DNA from: Candidatus Tepidiaquacellales bacterium OLB5
Lineage (GTDB): Bacteria > Bacteroidota > Ignavibacteria > Tepidaquicellales > OLB5
Assembly (NCBI GenBank): GCA_001567545.1
Contig: LLZO01000207.1
Span: 1-36,272 of the forward strand
Length of the DNA: 36,272 nt
Reading direction: 5' to 3'
The translations under genes were made by a program, and so were the position numbers. Positions 8,885 to 17,072 of the stretch are shown piece after piece (the first letter of the stretch is position 1; every line of letters begins with the position of its first letter). The notes below the pieces were generated by a model that worked only from the letters and a program-made list of their open reading frames with translations, was not told the origin of the DNA and made no database searches.

Positions 8885-9934
8885 ATGACAAACGAACAAA
8901 AACAGTTTCTTGTAAAACTGGCAAACACACCTGCCCCATCAGGATTTGAAGAACCCGTTCAAAAAATATGGAAGGAAGAAGTAGAAAAATTCTGCCCTTT
9001 AATAAAAAAAGATGTACACGGAAACCTGACTGCTGTTCATAATCCCGGTAAAGAACGTTCAGTTATGGTTGTCGGACATTCTGATGAGGTAGGATTAATT
9101 ATTAATTACATAAATGATGAAGGATTTATTTATGTACGCCCTATTGGCGGAGTTGACCCGACTATTCTGGCTTCACACAGAGCAAGGATATTAACTTCAA
9201 AAGGGATAATAACTGCTGTGATTGGCAGAACATCGCTTCACCTGTTAACCCAGGCACAAAGAGATAAAAAACTTGAAATGCATGATATATGGCTGGATAT
9301 AGGAGCTAAGAACAGGAAAGATGCAGAAAAATACGTTTCAATCGGAGACCCGGTAATATTCGGCGGTGATTTTGAAGAAATGACAAACGGTACAGCAACT
9401 TCAAGATGCTGGGATAACAGGATCGGAATTTATATTGTTGCTGAAACATTGAGAAAACTGACGAAAGTTAAAAACCTGAAGCATACTGTATACGGTGTTT
9501 CGTCAGTCCAGGAAGAGACCGGTGTATGGGGTGCCGGAAATCCAGCGTATAATTACAAGCCCAATGCTGCAATTGCTATTGATGTGATCCCCTGTTCTGA
9601 CCAGCCTGAAATTCCGAAAGAAAAATTCGGAGTAACAAAGCTTGGTTTTGGACCTGTAATTACCAGGGGTGTAAGAAGCAATAACAGGCTGGCTGATGAA
9701 CTTATTGCAGCAGCCAAAAGGAAAAAAATCAAGCATCAGATGGATGTTGACTATGGACATACATGGACTGACGCTGACCCAATTTCACAATCCAGGGGCG
9801 GTGTAGCTATCGGTGTTGTATCCGTTGCAACAAGGTATTTACATTCGTCTGTCGAAACATTAAGCTTAAAAGATATCGACCAGACAGTCGAGCTACTCGT
9901 TGAATTTATAGCTAAAACAAAATTGGAATATTAA
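8885..9934 (+). CDS. M42 family metallopeptidase (aminopeptidase)
   Basis: This 349-residue protein belongs to peptidase family M42, di-metal aminopeptidases (related to glutamyl aminopeptidase, TET peptidases and proteins annotated as FrvX/endoglucanase) that form large hollow assemblies in the cytoplasm. The metal and catalytic residues can all be seen: His65 and Asp67 in GHSDEVG, Asp177 in CWDNRIG, Glu210 and Glu211 in QEETG, Asp233 in AIDVIP, and His320 in RYLHSSVE. The length is normal. It follows smc by 68 bases and precedes the FKBP lipoprotein by 15 bases, so it is probably cotranscribed with the latter. Its natural peptide substrates cannot be read from sequence. Confidence 0.93.
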   Translation: MTNEQKQFLVKLANTPAPSGFEEPVQKIWKEEVEKFCPLIKKDVHGNLTAVHNPGKERSVMVVGHSDEVGLIINYINDEGFIYVRPIGGVDPTILASHRARILTSKGIITAVIGRTSLHLLTQAQRDKKLEMHDIWLDIGAKNRKDAEKYVSIGDPVIFGGDFEEMTNGTATSRCWDNRIGIYIVAETLRKLTKVKNLKHTVYGVSSVQEETGVWGAGNPAYNYKPNAAIAIDVIPCSDQPEIPKEKFGVTKLGFGPVITRGVRSNNRLADELIAAAKRKKIKHQMDVDYGHTWTDADPISQSRGGVAIGVVSVATRYLHSSVETLSLKDIDQTVELLVEFIAKTKLEY

Positions 9935-9949
9935 ATAAACATTCAGAAA

Positions 9950-10369
9950 ATGAAAAAAATATTCTTATCTTTAATCATATTAATATTTACAGCATTTACA
10001 GGAGGATGCGAAAAAGACATGACAGGTAAAGAAAATACAACAGAGTCCGGATTAAAATATGTGGATGAAGTAATTGGTTCGGGTGAATCGCCTGCTGCCG
10101 GACAAACAATTTCTGTTCACTATACCGGCACTCTTGAAGATGGAACTAAATTTGACAGTTCCAGAGACAGAAACCAGCCTTTAGTATTTAAAATTGGAGT
10201 AGGACAGGTAATAAAAGGTTGGGATGAAGGAATATTATCAATGAAAAAAGGCGGTAAACGCAAACTGATTATTCCACCGCAGCTTGGATACGGTTCACGC
10301 GGAGCCGGCGGGGTAATACCTCCAAATGCAACATTAATATTCGATGTTGAGCTTTTGGAAATCAATTAA
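9950..10369 (+). CDS. FKBP-type peptidyl-prolyl cis-trans isomerase, lipoprotein
   Basis: The 139 residues hold a lipoprotein signal peptide (hydrophobic stretch ending TGGC, Cys20 the likely lipidated residue) followed by one complete FKBP domain. FKBPs catalyse cis-trans isomerisation at proline and assist protein folding; here the enzyme would be tethered to a membrane in the envelope. Typical FKBP blocks are visible: ISVHYTGTLEDGTKFDSS, VGQVIKGWDEGILSMKKGG, and IIPPQLGYGSRGAGGVIPPNATLIFDVELL, which include the aromatic pocket residues of the fold. Its start lies 15 bases after the aminopeptidase stop. It is the last gene of the group, and a perfect hairpin follows. Confidence 0.95.
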   Translation: MKKIFLSLIILIFTAFTGGCEKDMTGKENTTESGLKYVDEVIGSGESPAAGQTISVHYTGTLEDGTKFDSSRDRNQPLVFKIGVGQVIKGWDEGILSMKKGGKRKLIIPPQLGYGSRGAGGVIPPNATLIFDVELLEIN

Positions 10370-10380
10370 TTTTAAATTAA

Positions 10381-10413
10381 ATTCATCCGGTGAAGTTAAA
10401 TCACCGGATGAAT
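10381..10413. terminator. Bidirectional hairpin terminator between convergent genes
   Basis: A perfect 13-bp stem (10381-10393 with 10401-10413, ATTCATCCGGTGA / TCACCGGATGAAT) encloses a 7-base loop. It sits between the ends of the FKBP gene (+) and the VOC gene (-), with a short T run after it on the plus strand and AT-rich sequence on the other side. It can serve both convergent genes. Confidence 0.8.
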
Positions 10414-10427
10414 TTTCACTAAAAAAA

Positions 10428-10790
10428 TCACACTGCATTTCGGTCAGTTTGCATCATTCCAAATAAATTACCTTCTGTATCTTTAAAATAACACAGCCAT
10501 CCAACTCCCGGAACAGCCTGTTTTTCAACTACAATTTTTCCCCCGTTATCATTTACTTTTTTAATATAATTATCCAGATTATCTACATCGATAGTATTTA
10601 CAATTACAGGTTCACCTTTGCTTTTAACGAATCCGCCGTTAATTCCCGGGTCCTTTTCATCACCGGCTGAAATAAGCCAGTAATCGTGATCGGCAAACCG
10701 GTTAAATTTCCAATCAAATACAGATTCATAAAATTTTCTCAGCTTGTCAAGCTCATTGGTTACAATCTCAAAATGAACGATCTTAGGCAT
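10428..10790 (-). CDS. VOC superfamily (glyoxalase/bleomycin-resistance-like) protein
   Basis: This 120-residue protein shows the paired beta-alpha-beta-beta-beta modules of the vicinal oxygen chelate superfamily: VHFEIVTNELDKLRKFYESVFDW at the start and WLCYFKDTEGNLFGMMQ at the end. It resembles the group annotated as predicted lactoylglutathione-lyase-related enzymes. The first strand offers His6 and Glu8 and the last strand a Glu in DTEGN as possible metal ligands; the reaction and substrate cannot be inferred. The ATG has one of the best Shine-Dalgarno sequences in the window (AAAAGGAGG, about 5 bases upstream). It is a single-gene unit convergent with the FKBP gene. Confidence 0.85.
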   Translation of the reverse strand: MPKIVHFEIVTNELDKLRKFYESVFDWKFNRFADHDYWLISAGDEKDPGINGGFVKSKGEPVIVNTIDVDNLDNYIKKVNDNGGKIVVEKQAVPGVGWLCYFKDTEGNLFGMMQTDRNAV

Positions 10791-10907
10791 TAATCCTCCT
10801 TTTTATAAAATTTAATTTTTGAGAGCAAATGCAAATTATATAAACAATAATATAAATGCAACCTTTTGTTAGTTGTCGGCGTCTTAATATTATTGAAAGG
10901 AAAAAAA

Positions 10908-11015
10908 ATGTATTATTTTGAAATAAAAACCCAGGAAAAAATTACGACAGTTCTGTTATTGCTGAATTTAGCAGTTTTAGCTGTTCTAAGTTATAATTAT
11001 TACTTAAATTTTTAA
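10908..11015 (+). CDS. Putative 35-residue single-pass membrane microprotein
   Basis: A short frame in the 630-base space between the VOC gene and the T9SS protein starts at ATG 10908, preceded by GAAAGGA at a usable Shine-Dalgarno distance. It reads MYYFEIKTQEKITT followed by a hydrophobic segment (VLLLLNLAVLAVL) and a short tyrosine-rich tail, SYNYYLNF. A Rho-independent terminator follows about 80 bases downstream, so the region could be an independent small transcript. No family is recognised. Chance is possible for a frame this short; the ribosome site, the clean membrane helix and the terminator favour a real gene. Confidence 0.45.
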   Translation: MYYFEIKTQEKITTVLLLLNLAVLAVLSYNYYLNF

Positions 11016-11096
11016 TTTTCAAAAATCATTTCCTCTGATTTTAATTTAATATTGCCTCATTAACAAATGTTAAGTGATTACCTCCGCTTGACAATT

Positions 11097-11128
11097 AAAA
11101 GGGATTAAGTTTACTTATTCCCTTTTTT
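11097..11128 (+). terminator. Rho-independent terminator
   Basis: AAAAGGGA pairs with TCCCTTTT. Inside it TAAG pairs with CTTA across a TTTA loop, with one T/T mismatch between the stems, and a T run follows. It ends the transcript of the 35-residue ORF and insulates the T9SS gene downstream; the A/T symmetry would also allow use on the other strand. Confidence 0.65.
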
Positions 11129-11170
11129 ATTTGCTGCAATATTTCCACTTACAAGAATAATCACTAAATC

Positions 11171-11329
11171 ACGGTATGTTTACCGTATTTATGGTATATC
11201 AAATACCCTAAATCCCTATTGTTACCTAGTAGAACAAGTAAAGAAATTTACAACGTTTATTAATTTAAAAACTTCAAAATTTTTGTATTATCAACAATTT
11301 TAAGCCGGATTTATACCGTGTATAGGGTA
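11171..11329. promoter_or_regulatory. Cluster of TACC/GGTA dyads, putative operators
   Basis: Several inverted repeats of the same half-site lie upstream of the T9SS propeller gene. ACGGTA-TGTT-TACCGT is at 11171-11186, TACC-N8-GGTA at 11181-11196, GGTAT-N5-ATACC at 11193-11207, and a second TACC-N8-GGTA at 11314-11329. The repeated half-site with the same 8-base spacing over 100 bases apart suggests binding of a dimeric regulator, perhaps with looping. No TAnnTTTG promoter is clear here. The regulator is not identifiable from the window. Confidence 0.45.
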
Positions 11330-11420
11330 ATAATAAACTTCTAACTATACAAATGAAACAAAAAATAATCGCTTTATATTATCTTGCATTAATGAAATTA
11401 AAACTAATTTTTTTACTACA

Positions 11421-13088
11421 ATGAAAACCACGATAATACTGATTTTATTACTGATATCAACCGGGTATACACAATGGAACAGCATTTATACTCCAACTCC
11501 GGAAGGAGACCTTCCTTTTGCAGTAGCTAAAGGAAACTCCAATACTGTTGATTTAAACGGTAACTGTTATGTTACCGGATTTGTAAATGAATTCAGCTGG
11601 TCATCAAAGGATATTGTAACCATAAAATACAATTCATCAGGAGATACAGCATGGGTGAGAACTTACAACGGTTCTGCAAATGCAGATGATGAAGGAACTG
11701 CTGTAACAACTGATGCACTGGGAAATGTTTACGTTACAGGGTATGCATCGGTAACTTTCAAATATTATGATGTAATATTACTTAAATACAGTGCAGATGG
11801 CAGCCTGCTTTGGGCTAAAACATACGGGATCACCGGTTCATACCGGGAAGACCGGGCTTTGAGCATATCGCTTGATGAATTCTGTAATATTTACATTACC
11901 GGATACGGAACAGGCTCAGACGGCGGAAAAGATATCATTATTTCCAAATACGATAAAGACGGTTACAGAAAGTGGACACGGTTAGAAGACGGTGCATACA
12001 ATTACAATGCAGAAGGTCATGGGATTGTTGTGGATCGTTCAGGTAATATCTGCATTACAGGATTTGTACAGACCCAGTATAACGGTGATGATATTATTGT
12101 AAATAAATATAATTCTTCCGGTTTGCTTATCTGGTCAACAACTTATAATAATAACAATTACAACGAAGAAGATAAAGCATGGGGAATAGTAGTAGATGAA
12201 ACCGATAACATATACATTTCAGGCCATACAACTATTAACAGCAGTATGCAAAATACAGATGCATTAACACTTAAGCTCAATTCTTCCGGCACTTTGTTAT
12301 GGGAAGCAGTTTATAACGGCACAGGGAATGAAGAAGACAGGGCATGGGGCATAGTTGTTGATACAGATGGTTCAATTTTTATCGGAGGTTACACTACAGC
12401 TGCAGATTTCAACCAGAATTATTTAACTGTAAAGTATGATTCAGAGGGTTCACAGCAGTGGGTTGCAGAATATAACGGAACAGGAAACGGCGAAGATTAT
12501 GCAAATGCAATAGGTATTGTAGTTAATAACGGGATAAAAAGCATTGTTGTAACAGGTGCCAGCTGGGGAACTGAATATAACCACGATTATGCTACCGTTA
12601 AGTACGATATAACAACAGGCGAACAGACAAATGCCAGCAGATTTTCAATGACCGGCTATTCTGACGATATTGCTACTGACCTTGCAATTTTAGACAATGT
12701 AGTTTGCATAACCGGTTACAGCGAGTTAATATTCGAAAACAGTTCAGGTAATTCATCAATTGTTACTCAAAATTTAAACTGGGGTACTTCCAGTGAATTA
12801 AGCTCTCTGGTAAATATTCCTGTCAACTTCAGCTTAAACCAGAATTATCCGAACCCGTTTAATCCTACTACTACAATAGATTTCAGCCTGCCTAATTCTG
12901 CTTTAGTAAAAATGGTTATTTATGACATTCTTGGTAAACAGGTAGATGTACTTATAAATCAAAATCTTTCATCAGGCAGACACAAAATCACTTTTAACGC
13001 TGCAAAGCTTTCATCAGGGATATATTTTTATGAACTAACAACTTCTGATGGATTCAGGTCAGTTAAAAAAATGAATTTAATTAAATAA
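11421..13088 (+). CDS. T9SS-exported SBBP-repeat beta-propeller protein
   Basis: This 555-residue secreted protein starts with a signal peptide (MKTTIILILLLISTGYTQ). It continues with about eight beta-propeller (SBBP-type) repeats built around GNVYVTGY-like strands: GNCYVTGF, GNVYVTGY, CNIYITGY, GNICITGF, DNIYISGH, GSIFIGGY, KSIVVTGA and NVVCITGY. Most alternate with D(I/V)xxxKYxSxGxxxW strands. The last roughly 90 residues are a type IX secretion sorting domain: FSLNQNYPNPFNPTTTIDFSLP, then VKMVIYDILGKQV, SSGRHKITFNA and SSGIYFYELTT. T9SS cargo of this kind is carried across the outer membrane and usually anchored at the cell surface or released. Function is unknown, probably adhesive or ligand-binding. 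It starts 40 bases before the end of an AT-rich leader with operator-like dyads, and the TPR gene follows closely. Confidence 0.9.
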   Translation: MKTTIILILLLISTGYTQWNSIYTPTPEGDLPFAVAKGNSNTVDLNGNCYVTGFVNEFSWSSKDIVTIKYNSSGDTAWVRTYNGSANADDEGTAVTTDALGNVYVTGYASVTFKYYDVILLKYSADGSLLWAKTYGITGSYREDRALSISLDEFCNIYITGYGTGSDGGKDIIISKYDKDGYRKWTRLEDGAYNYNAEGHGIVVDRSGNICITGFVQTQYNGDDIIVNKYNSSGLLIWSTTYNNNNYNEEDKAWGIVVDETDNIYISGHTTINSSMQNTDALTLKLNSSGTLLWEAVYNGTGNEEDRAWGIVVDTDGSIFIGGYTTAADFNQNYLTVKYDSEGSQQWVAEYNGTGNGEDYANAIGIVVNNGIKSIVVTGASWGTEYNHDYATVKYDITTGEQTNASRFSMTGYSDDIATDLAILDNVVCITGYSELIFENSSGNSSIVTQNLNWGTSSELSSLVNIPVNFSLNQNYPNPFNPTTTIDFSLPNSALVKMVIYDILGKQVDVLINQNLSSGRHKITFNAAKLSSGIYFYELTTSDGFRSVKKMNLIK

Positions 13089-13127
13089 TTATTTCTATAA
13101 CCAATAAATATTTTGTCTATAAAGAAA

Positions 13128-14471
13128 ATGGATACAATTCTTAACAAGAATATAACGGCAGAAAGCATTAACAGCCTTAACAGGGAATGTGAAAATGCCA
13201 GACAGACAGATATTGCCCGGGCTATGGAAATTTGTTACCGTGCCATATCTGCGGCTAAGGCTGTTGGTTATAATAGCGGCCTTGCCAAAGCATATCTTAA
13301 TGCAGGTATCTGCAGCAGGCTTTCATCCGATTTTGAAGCAGCTATAGAATATTTTTCACTCTCGCTGGCTATTTACCGTCAAACAGGAGACCTGACCGGT
13401 GAATCCCGCACACTTAATTCTATTGCAAATGCATATTTAAATTCCGGGAATTTTACGGCTGCTATTCAGAATTTTGATGATTGCGTGTTTCTTCTTGAAA
13501 GTATCGGAGATACTGCATTTGAAGCTACCGTTCTTTCTAACAGGGGTCTTGCACACCAGCAGAAAGGCGATTATGACTATGCTCTTAAAAATTATATTCA
13601 GAGCTTATCTCTTCACATCAGTCATAAAAAACAGATCCCGTATTATTTATATAACAATATAGGTATTGTGTATCTTGAAATAGGAAATTATGAAGCTGCA
13701 TTAAAATATTTCTTCTCAGCATTAAAATCTGAAGAACATGAGGGAAAAATCATAGAAGCCAGCTATACTACTGCTAATATTGGAAGAACATACCAGTATA
13801 TGGGTGACTATACTAATGCTATTACTTATTTAAGTGAAGCATCCATTATAATGAATAAATTCGGTGATATCCAGGGAGAGTCACAGGTATTCAGCAACCT
13901 TGGTAAAACCTACATGAAGATGAAATGTTTTCCGGAAGCGATGAAATATATGAACAGGGCTTTGAAATATTATAATGGTATTAAAGATAAAAGCAGTGTT
14001 GCTCATACTTTATGTGAAACCGGTGAACTGTATTTTGAAATGAATGATTTTTCTTCAGCACGTAAATACTTTAATGAATGCCTGGAGATGGCTACTGAAA
14101 TTGATGATGAATTAAATGAAACCAGGAGTTATCTGGGAATGGCAAAATTATACAGCAAATTCCTTGACCTCGAAAAAACTCAGGAATATCTTGATATGGC
14201 TGAAAAACTTGCGGATAAAAGAAATTCATTAAAAGATCTCAGCAGGATTTATAATCTAGGACATGAATCATATCTTTCAGCAGGTAAAACTGAAGAAGCA
14301 AAACTGTATCTGAACAAATACAGGAAATGCCTGGATTCATTATTAAGCCTGGAAGAAGATAACTGTATTAAAACATTTACAGAGTTTAACAACTTTGATA
14401 TTGAAATAAAGTCTGAAAACCTGGTAAATGCATACAAGACGACATCTTATTTAAGCACAAAAGTAGCTTAA
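13128..14471 (+). CDS. Tetratricopeptide repeat protein
   Basis: The protein is built almost entirely of tetratricopeptide helical pairs. Examples are AKAYLNAGICSRLSSDFEAAIEYFSLSLAIYRQTGD, TLNSIANAYLNSGNFTAAIQNFDDC, LSNRGLAHQQKGDYDYALKNYIQSL and LYNNIGIVYLEIGNYEAALKYFFSAL, about nine repeats in all. The spacing (about 40 residues per repeat, with conserved Gly-Asp/Asn-Tyr turns) matches the extended TPR type found in the sensory parts of Bacteroidota histidine kinases and LuxR regulators. No kinase, HTH, signal peptide or membrane segment is present. The open frame begins at a TTG at 13113; ATG at 13128 is chosen because it is a standard codon and costs only five residues. It follows the T9SS gene by 39 bases and is probably cotranscribed, ending at the hairpin at 14495. 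Confidence 0.85.
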   Translation: MDTILNKNITAESINSLNRECENARQTDIARAMEICYRAISAAKAVGYNSGLAKAYLNAGICSRLSSDFEAAIEYFSLSLAIYRQTGDLTGESRTLNSIANAYLNSGNFTAAIQNFDDCVFLLESIGDTAFEATVLSNRGLAHQQKGDYDYALKNYIQSLSLHISHKKQIPYYLYNNIGIVYLEIGNYEAALKYFFSALKSEEHEGKIIEASYTTANIGRTYQYMGDYTNAITYLSEASIIMNKFGDIQGESQVFSNLGKTYMKMKCFPEAMKYMNRALKYYNGIKDKSSVAHTLCETGELYFEMNDFSSARKYFNECLEMATEIDDELNETRSYLGMAKLYSKFLDLEKTQEYLDMAEKLADKRNSLKDLSRIYNLGHESYLSAGKTEEAKLYLNKYRKCLDSLLSLEEDNCIKTFTEFNNFDIEIKSENLVNAYKTTSYLSTKVA

Positions 14472-14494
14472 AAAAATATAAAATACTGAAAATT

Positions 14495-14518
14495 ATGGCA
14501 GCCAAAAGCTGCCATTTT
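14495..14518 (+). terminator. Rho-independent terminator after the TPR gene
   Basis: A perfect 8-bp GC-containing stem (ATGGCAGC / GCTGCCAT, 14495-14502 with 14508-14515) with a 5-base loop is followed by a short T run. It separates the T9SS/TPR unit from the HAD gene. Confidence 0.8.
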
Positions 14519-14590
14519 TATTATATACTATTTATTGATACCTTGAAATAACAATCTATTAAAAGTATTTTTAAAATTCGTTAAATTATA

Positions 14591-15316
14591 TTGAATGAGC
14601 CTAAATTAAAAATTTTCAGCGATTTTGACGGTACAATCACCTTATTTGATACATGGATCGAAATGGGTGAAAAATTTATCAAAGATAAGAATAAATGGGC
14701 TGAGGTTATATCAAGCTTTGAAGAGCAGAAAATTGGAGCGCGTGAATGTTTTCTGGCTGAGTGCAGTTTAATTGAAGATTTTGACCTGGATGTATTCAAC
14801 AGAATTATTGATTCCCAAAGGCTTGACCCGCAGTTTGTAAGTTTTTATGAATTCTGCACTCTAAACAGCATTCCCTTTATAATTTTAAGTGAAGGTATGG
14901 ATTATTATATCAGCAGAATTCTTAAAAACTATGGTTTAAATATACCGTTTTATTCTAATAAACTGGTATTTTTGGAAAATAAAACGAAACTTGGGCTGGA
15001 ATTTCCTTATTCAGATTCAGACTGCACAAAATGCGGCACAAGCAAAAGAAATATTCTGATGAACCATACAGCTGATGACGAAATTTCTGTTTTTATCGGC
15101 GATGGATTTTCTGATGCCTGTGTTGTTAATTATGCTGATATAGTTTTTGCAAAAAAATCACTTGCATCATACTGCTGGAAACATAACATAACATACCAGG
15201 AGTACCAGACTTTCGGTGATATCAGGAAAAAAATTGAAAAGCTGCTTAGCTCCAAAAAATTGAAACACAGAGATGCTGCAAGGCAAAAACGCAGGGAAGT
15301 TTTTTTAAGAGGTTAA
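14591..15316 (+). CDS. HAD-superfamily phosphatase (MtnX/SerB-like)
   Basis: This 241-residue protein is a haloacid dehalogenase-type phosphatase. Motif I is FSDFDGTIT (nucleophile and acid/base aspartates), motif II lies in FIILSEGMDYY, motif III is likely TSKRNIL, and motif IV is GDGFSDACVV. The order and spacing match the branch containing phosphoserine phosphatase and the MtnX methionine-salvage phosphatase (DKMTPP phosphatase-like). A CxxC pair (DCTKCG) sits before motif III, as in some MtnX-like proteins. The C-terminal 25 residues are strongly basic. The start is TTG at 14591: the nearby ATG is in another frame and no later Met precedes the DFDGT motif. The next gene starts 19 bases downstream. 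The substrate is unknown; nothing else here belongs to methionine salvage. Confidence 0.82.
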   Translation: MNEPKLKIFSDFDGTITLFDTWIEMGEKFIKDKNKWAEVISSFEEQKIGARECFLAECSLIEDFDLDVFNRIIDSQRLDPQFVSFYEFCTLNSIPFIILSEGMDYYISRILKNYGLNIPFYSNKLVFLENKTKLGLEFPYSDSDCTKCGTSKRNILMNHTADDEISVFIGDGFSDACVVNYADIVFAKKSLASYCWKHNITYQEYQTFGDIRKKIEKLLSSKKLKHRDAARQKRREVFLRG

Positions 15317-15335
15317 AATAAATTTAAACATATTA

Positions 15336-15920
15336 ATGACATTAGGACAATTTTTCTTTAAATACAGATCTTATACACCAATCCCCTTTCTTATACCTAT
15401 GCTGCTTTATGCGCGCCCGACAATTACAACAATTGCTGCCGGTGCTGTGTTTGTGCTGACAGGCGAAATATTCCGTTTTTGGGGAGTATCGTATGCCGGA
15501 AGCGAAACAAGGACCACCGGGAAACCCGGAGCTTCTAACCTGGTTACCCAGGGACCATTTGCTTTTGTAAGGAACCCGCTTTATATCGGAAATATTTTTA
15601 TGTATTTTGGTGTAAGCGTTATGTCCAATTCACTTGTCCCCTATCTTCAGGTCTTAAGTATATTGTATTTTATTTTTCAGTATTACTTTATAATTCTTGA
15701 GGAAGAAAAACAGTTAAAAGAACTCTTCGGGGAAAAATATACTCATTATTTCGAAAATGTAAACAGGTTCCTGCCAAAGTTTACTGCATATGATGAGAAC
15801 AAACAGTCAAAAATCAATAAAGATATTAAAGCTGCATACATTTCCGAAAAAAGAACATTCCAGTCTATTTTTGTAAGTATGTTGATGATTGTACTTATAT
15901 ATTTCCTCATTAACCAGTAA
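15336..15920 (+). CDS. Isoprenylcysteine carboxyl methyltransferase (ICMT)-like integral membrane protein
   Basis: This 194-residue membrane protein shows the ICMT/phospholipid-methyltransferase pattern. There are hydrophobic helices near residues 12-50, the block LVTQGPFAFVRNPLYIGNIFMYFG (RNPxY and the adjacent glycines contact S-adenosylmethionine in the family), further helices, and an EEEKQLKELFGEKYTHY block that closes the active site. Bacterial members methylate lipids or other small hydrophobic acceptors rather than prenylated proteins, but the substrate here cannot be read. A final hydrophobic helix (VSMLMIVLIYFLI) follows a polar linker. It sits between a phosphatase and lpxB, with 6 bases to the latter, so a lipid or envelope role is a reasonable inference. 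Confidence 0.82.
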   Translation: MTLGQFFFKYRSYTPIPFLIPMLLYARPTITTIAAGAVFVLTGEIFRFWGVSYAGSETRTTGKPGASNLVTQGPFAFVRNPLYIGNIFMYFGVSVMSNSLVPYLQVLSILYFIFQYYFIILEEEKQLKELFGEKYTHYFENVNRFLPKFTAYDENKQSKINKDIKAAYISEKRTFQSIFVSMLMIVLIYFLINQ

Positions 15921-15926
15921 AATTTA

Positions 15927-17072
15927 ATGAATACGCCGGGCCTGAAATCTGCTTCAATTTTTATTTCTGCAGGCGAAGCCTCGGGAGATTTGCATGCATC
16001 ATCTTTGATGAAAGAGCTTAAGCTTCAGTCTCCCGGTACTGAATTAATTTTCAACGGTCCTGGGGGCGATTTAATGAAAGCTGAAGGACTGAATGTTTTG
16101 TATCATGTAAAAGATCTTGCAACTGTAGGATTTGCCGAAGTAATAAAGAAATATTCATTTTTCAGGAATGCACTTAAAAATTCGGCCGGATACATCAAAA
16201 AATCTAAACCCGATGCAGTGATACTTATTGATTACCCCGGTTTCAACCTGAGATTAGCCGAGGAAATAAGGCCTTACTATAATAAAAAAATCATTTATTA
16301 TATATCTCCGCAGCTTTGGGCATGGCATGAAAAACGTGTCCGGAAAGTCAAAAAAAATATTGACCTGATGATGGTCGTATTCCCTTTTGAAGTTGATTTC
16401 TATAAAAAATTTGATATAAAAGCTGAATTTACCGGCCATCCTTTGATAGACAGAATAAAAGAATTCAAGGAAAATAATGCTAAAATCCCTCATACTGGAA
16501 ATAAAAAAATAATTACTATCCTGCCCGGCAGCAGAAAAGATGAAGTTAAACAGCATTTACCGGTAATAATTGAGGCTTTAAAAATTATCGGGAAAAATGC
16601 CGATATTATAGTGAACATAAGCTCAGCCCCGGGTATGAATAAACATATTTCTGCTTTTAAATCAGAATTATCCGGCTATAATGTAACTGAAGAAAATCCG
16701 TACAGGTTAATTCTGAACAGTGACCTTGTAATGACAAAAGCGGGGACATCAACTATGGAGTGCACACTGATTGGTACCCCGTATCTTATCTTTTATAAAA
16801 CATTTCCGCTGAATTATTACCTTTTAAAACCGGTCGTTAAAGTGGATAAGCTGGGCATTGCTAACCTGCTGCTTAAAAAAGAAGCCGTAAAAGAATTCAT
16901 ACAAAATGATTTCACACCGCAAAATCTGGCAGATGAAGCCTTAAAAATATTAAATGATAAAAGTTACCGTCAAAAAATTTCCGAAGACCTGAAGCATGTT
17001 TGGGAAATACTTGGTTCCGGGAATGCCTCCCGGAATGCTGCAAAGCTGGTAAAGGAGGCTGCAGGAATATGA
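15927..17072 (+). CDS. lpxB: Lipid-A-disaccharide synthase
   Basis: LpxB condenses UDP-2,3-diacylglucosamine with lipid X to give the tetra-acylated disaccharide of lipid A, at the cytoplasmic face of the inner membrane. The 381 residues show the GT19 signatures: ISAGEASGDLHASSL near the start, DLATVGFAEVIKKY, YYISPQLWAWHEKRVRKVKK, the C-terminal domain block LPGSRKDEVKQHLP, and the donor-binding loop MTKAGTSTMECTLIGTPYLIFYKT. The length is normal. The start is ATG, 6 bases after the ICMT-like gene. The stop overlaps the lpxK start as ATGA, indicating translational coupling of two consecutive late lipid A enzymes. Confidence 0.96.
   Translation: MNTPGLKSASIFISAGEASGDLHASSLMKELKLQSPGTELIFNGPGGDLMKAEGLNVLYHVKDLATVGFAEVIKKYSFFRNALKNSAGYIKKSKPDAVILIDYPGFNLRLAEEIRPYYNKKIIYYISPQLWAWHEKRVRKVKKNIDLMMVVFPFEVDFYKKFDIKAEFTGHPLIDRIKEFKENNAKIPHTGNKKIITILPGSRKDEVKQHLPVIIEALKIIGKNADIIVNISSAPGMNKHISAFKSELSGYNVTEENPYRLILNSDLVMTKAGTSTMECTLIGTPYLIFYKTFPLNYYLLKPVVKVDKLGIANLLLKKEAVKEFIQNDFTPQNLADEALKILNDKSYRQKISEDLKHVWEILGSGNASRNAAKLVKEAAGI

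Noticed and set aside
17000..17068. Upstream start for lpxK at ATG 17000
   Set aside because: It would overlap conserved lpxB coding sequence; ATG 17069 has a Shine-Dalgarno, the ATGA overlap and the normal family N-terminus.
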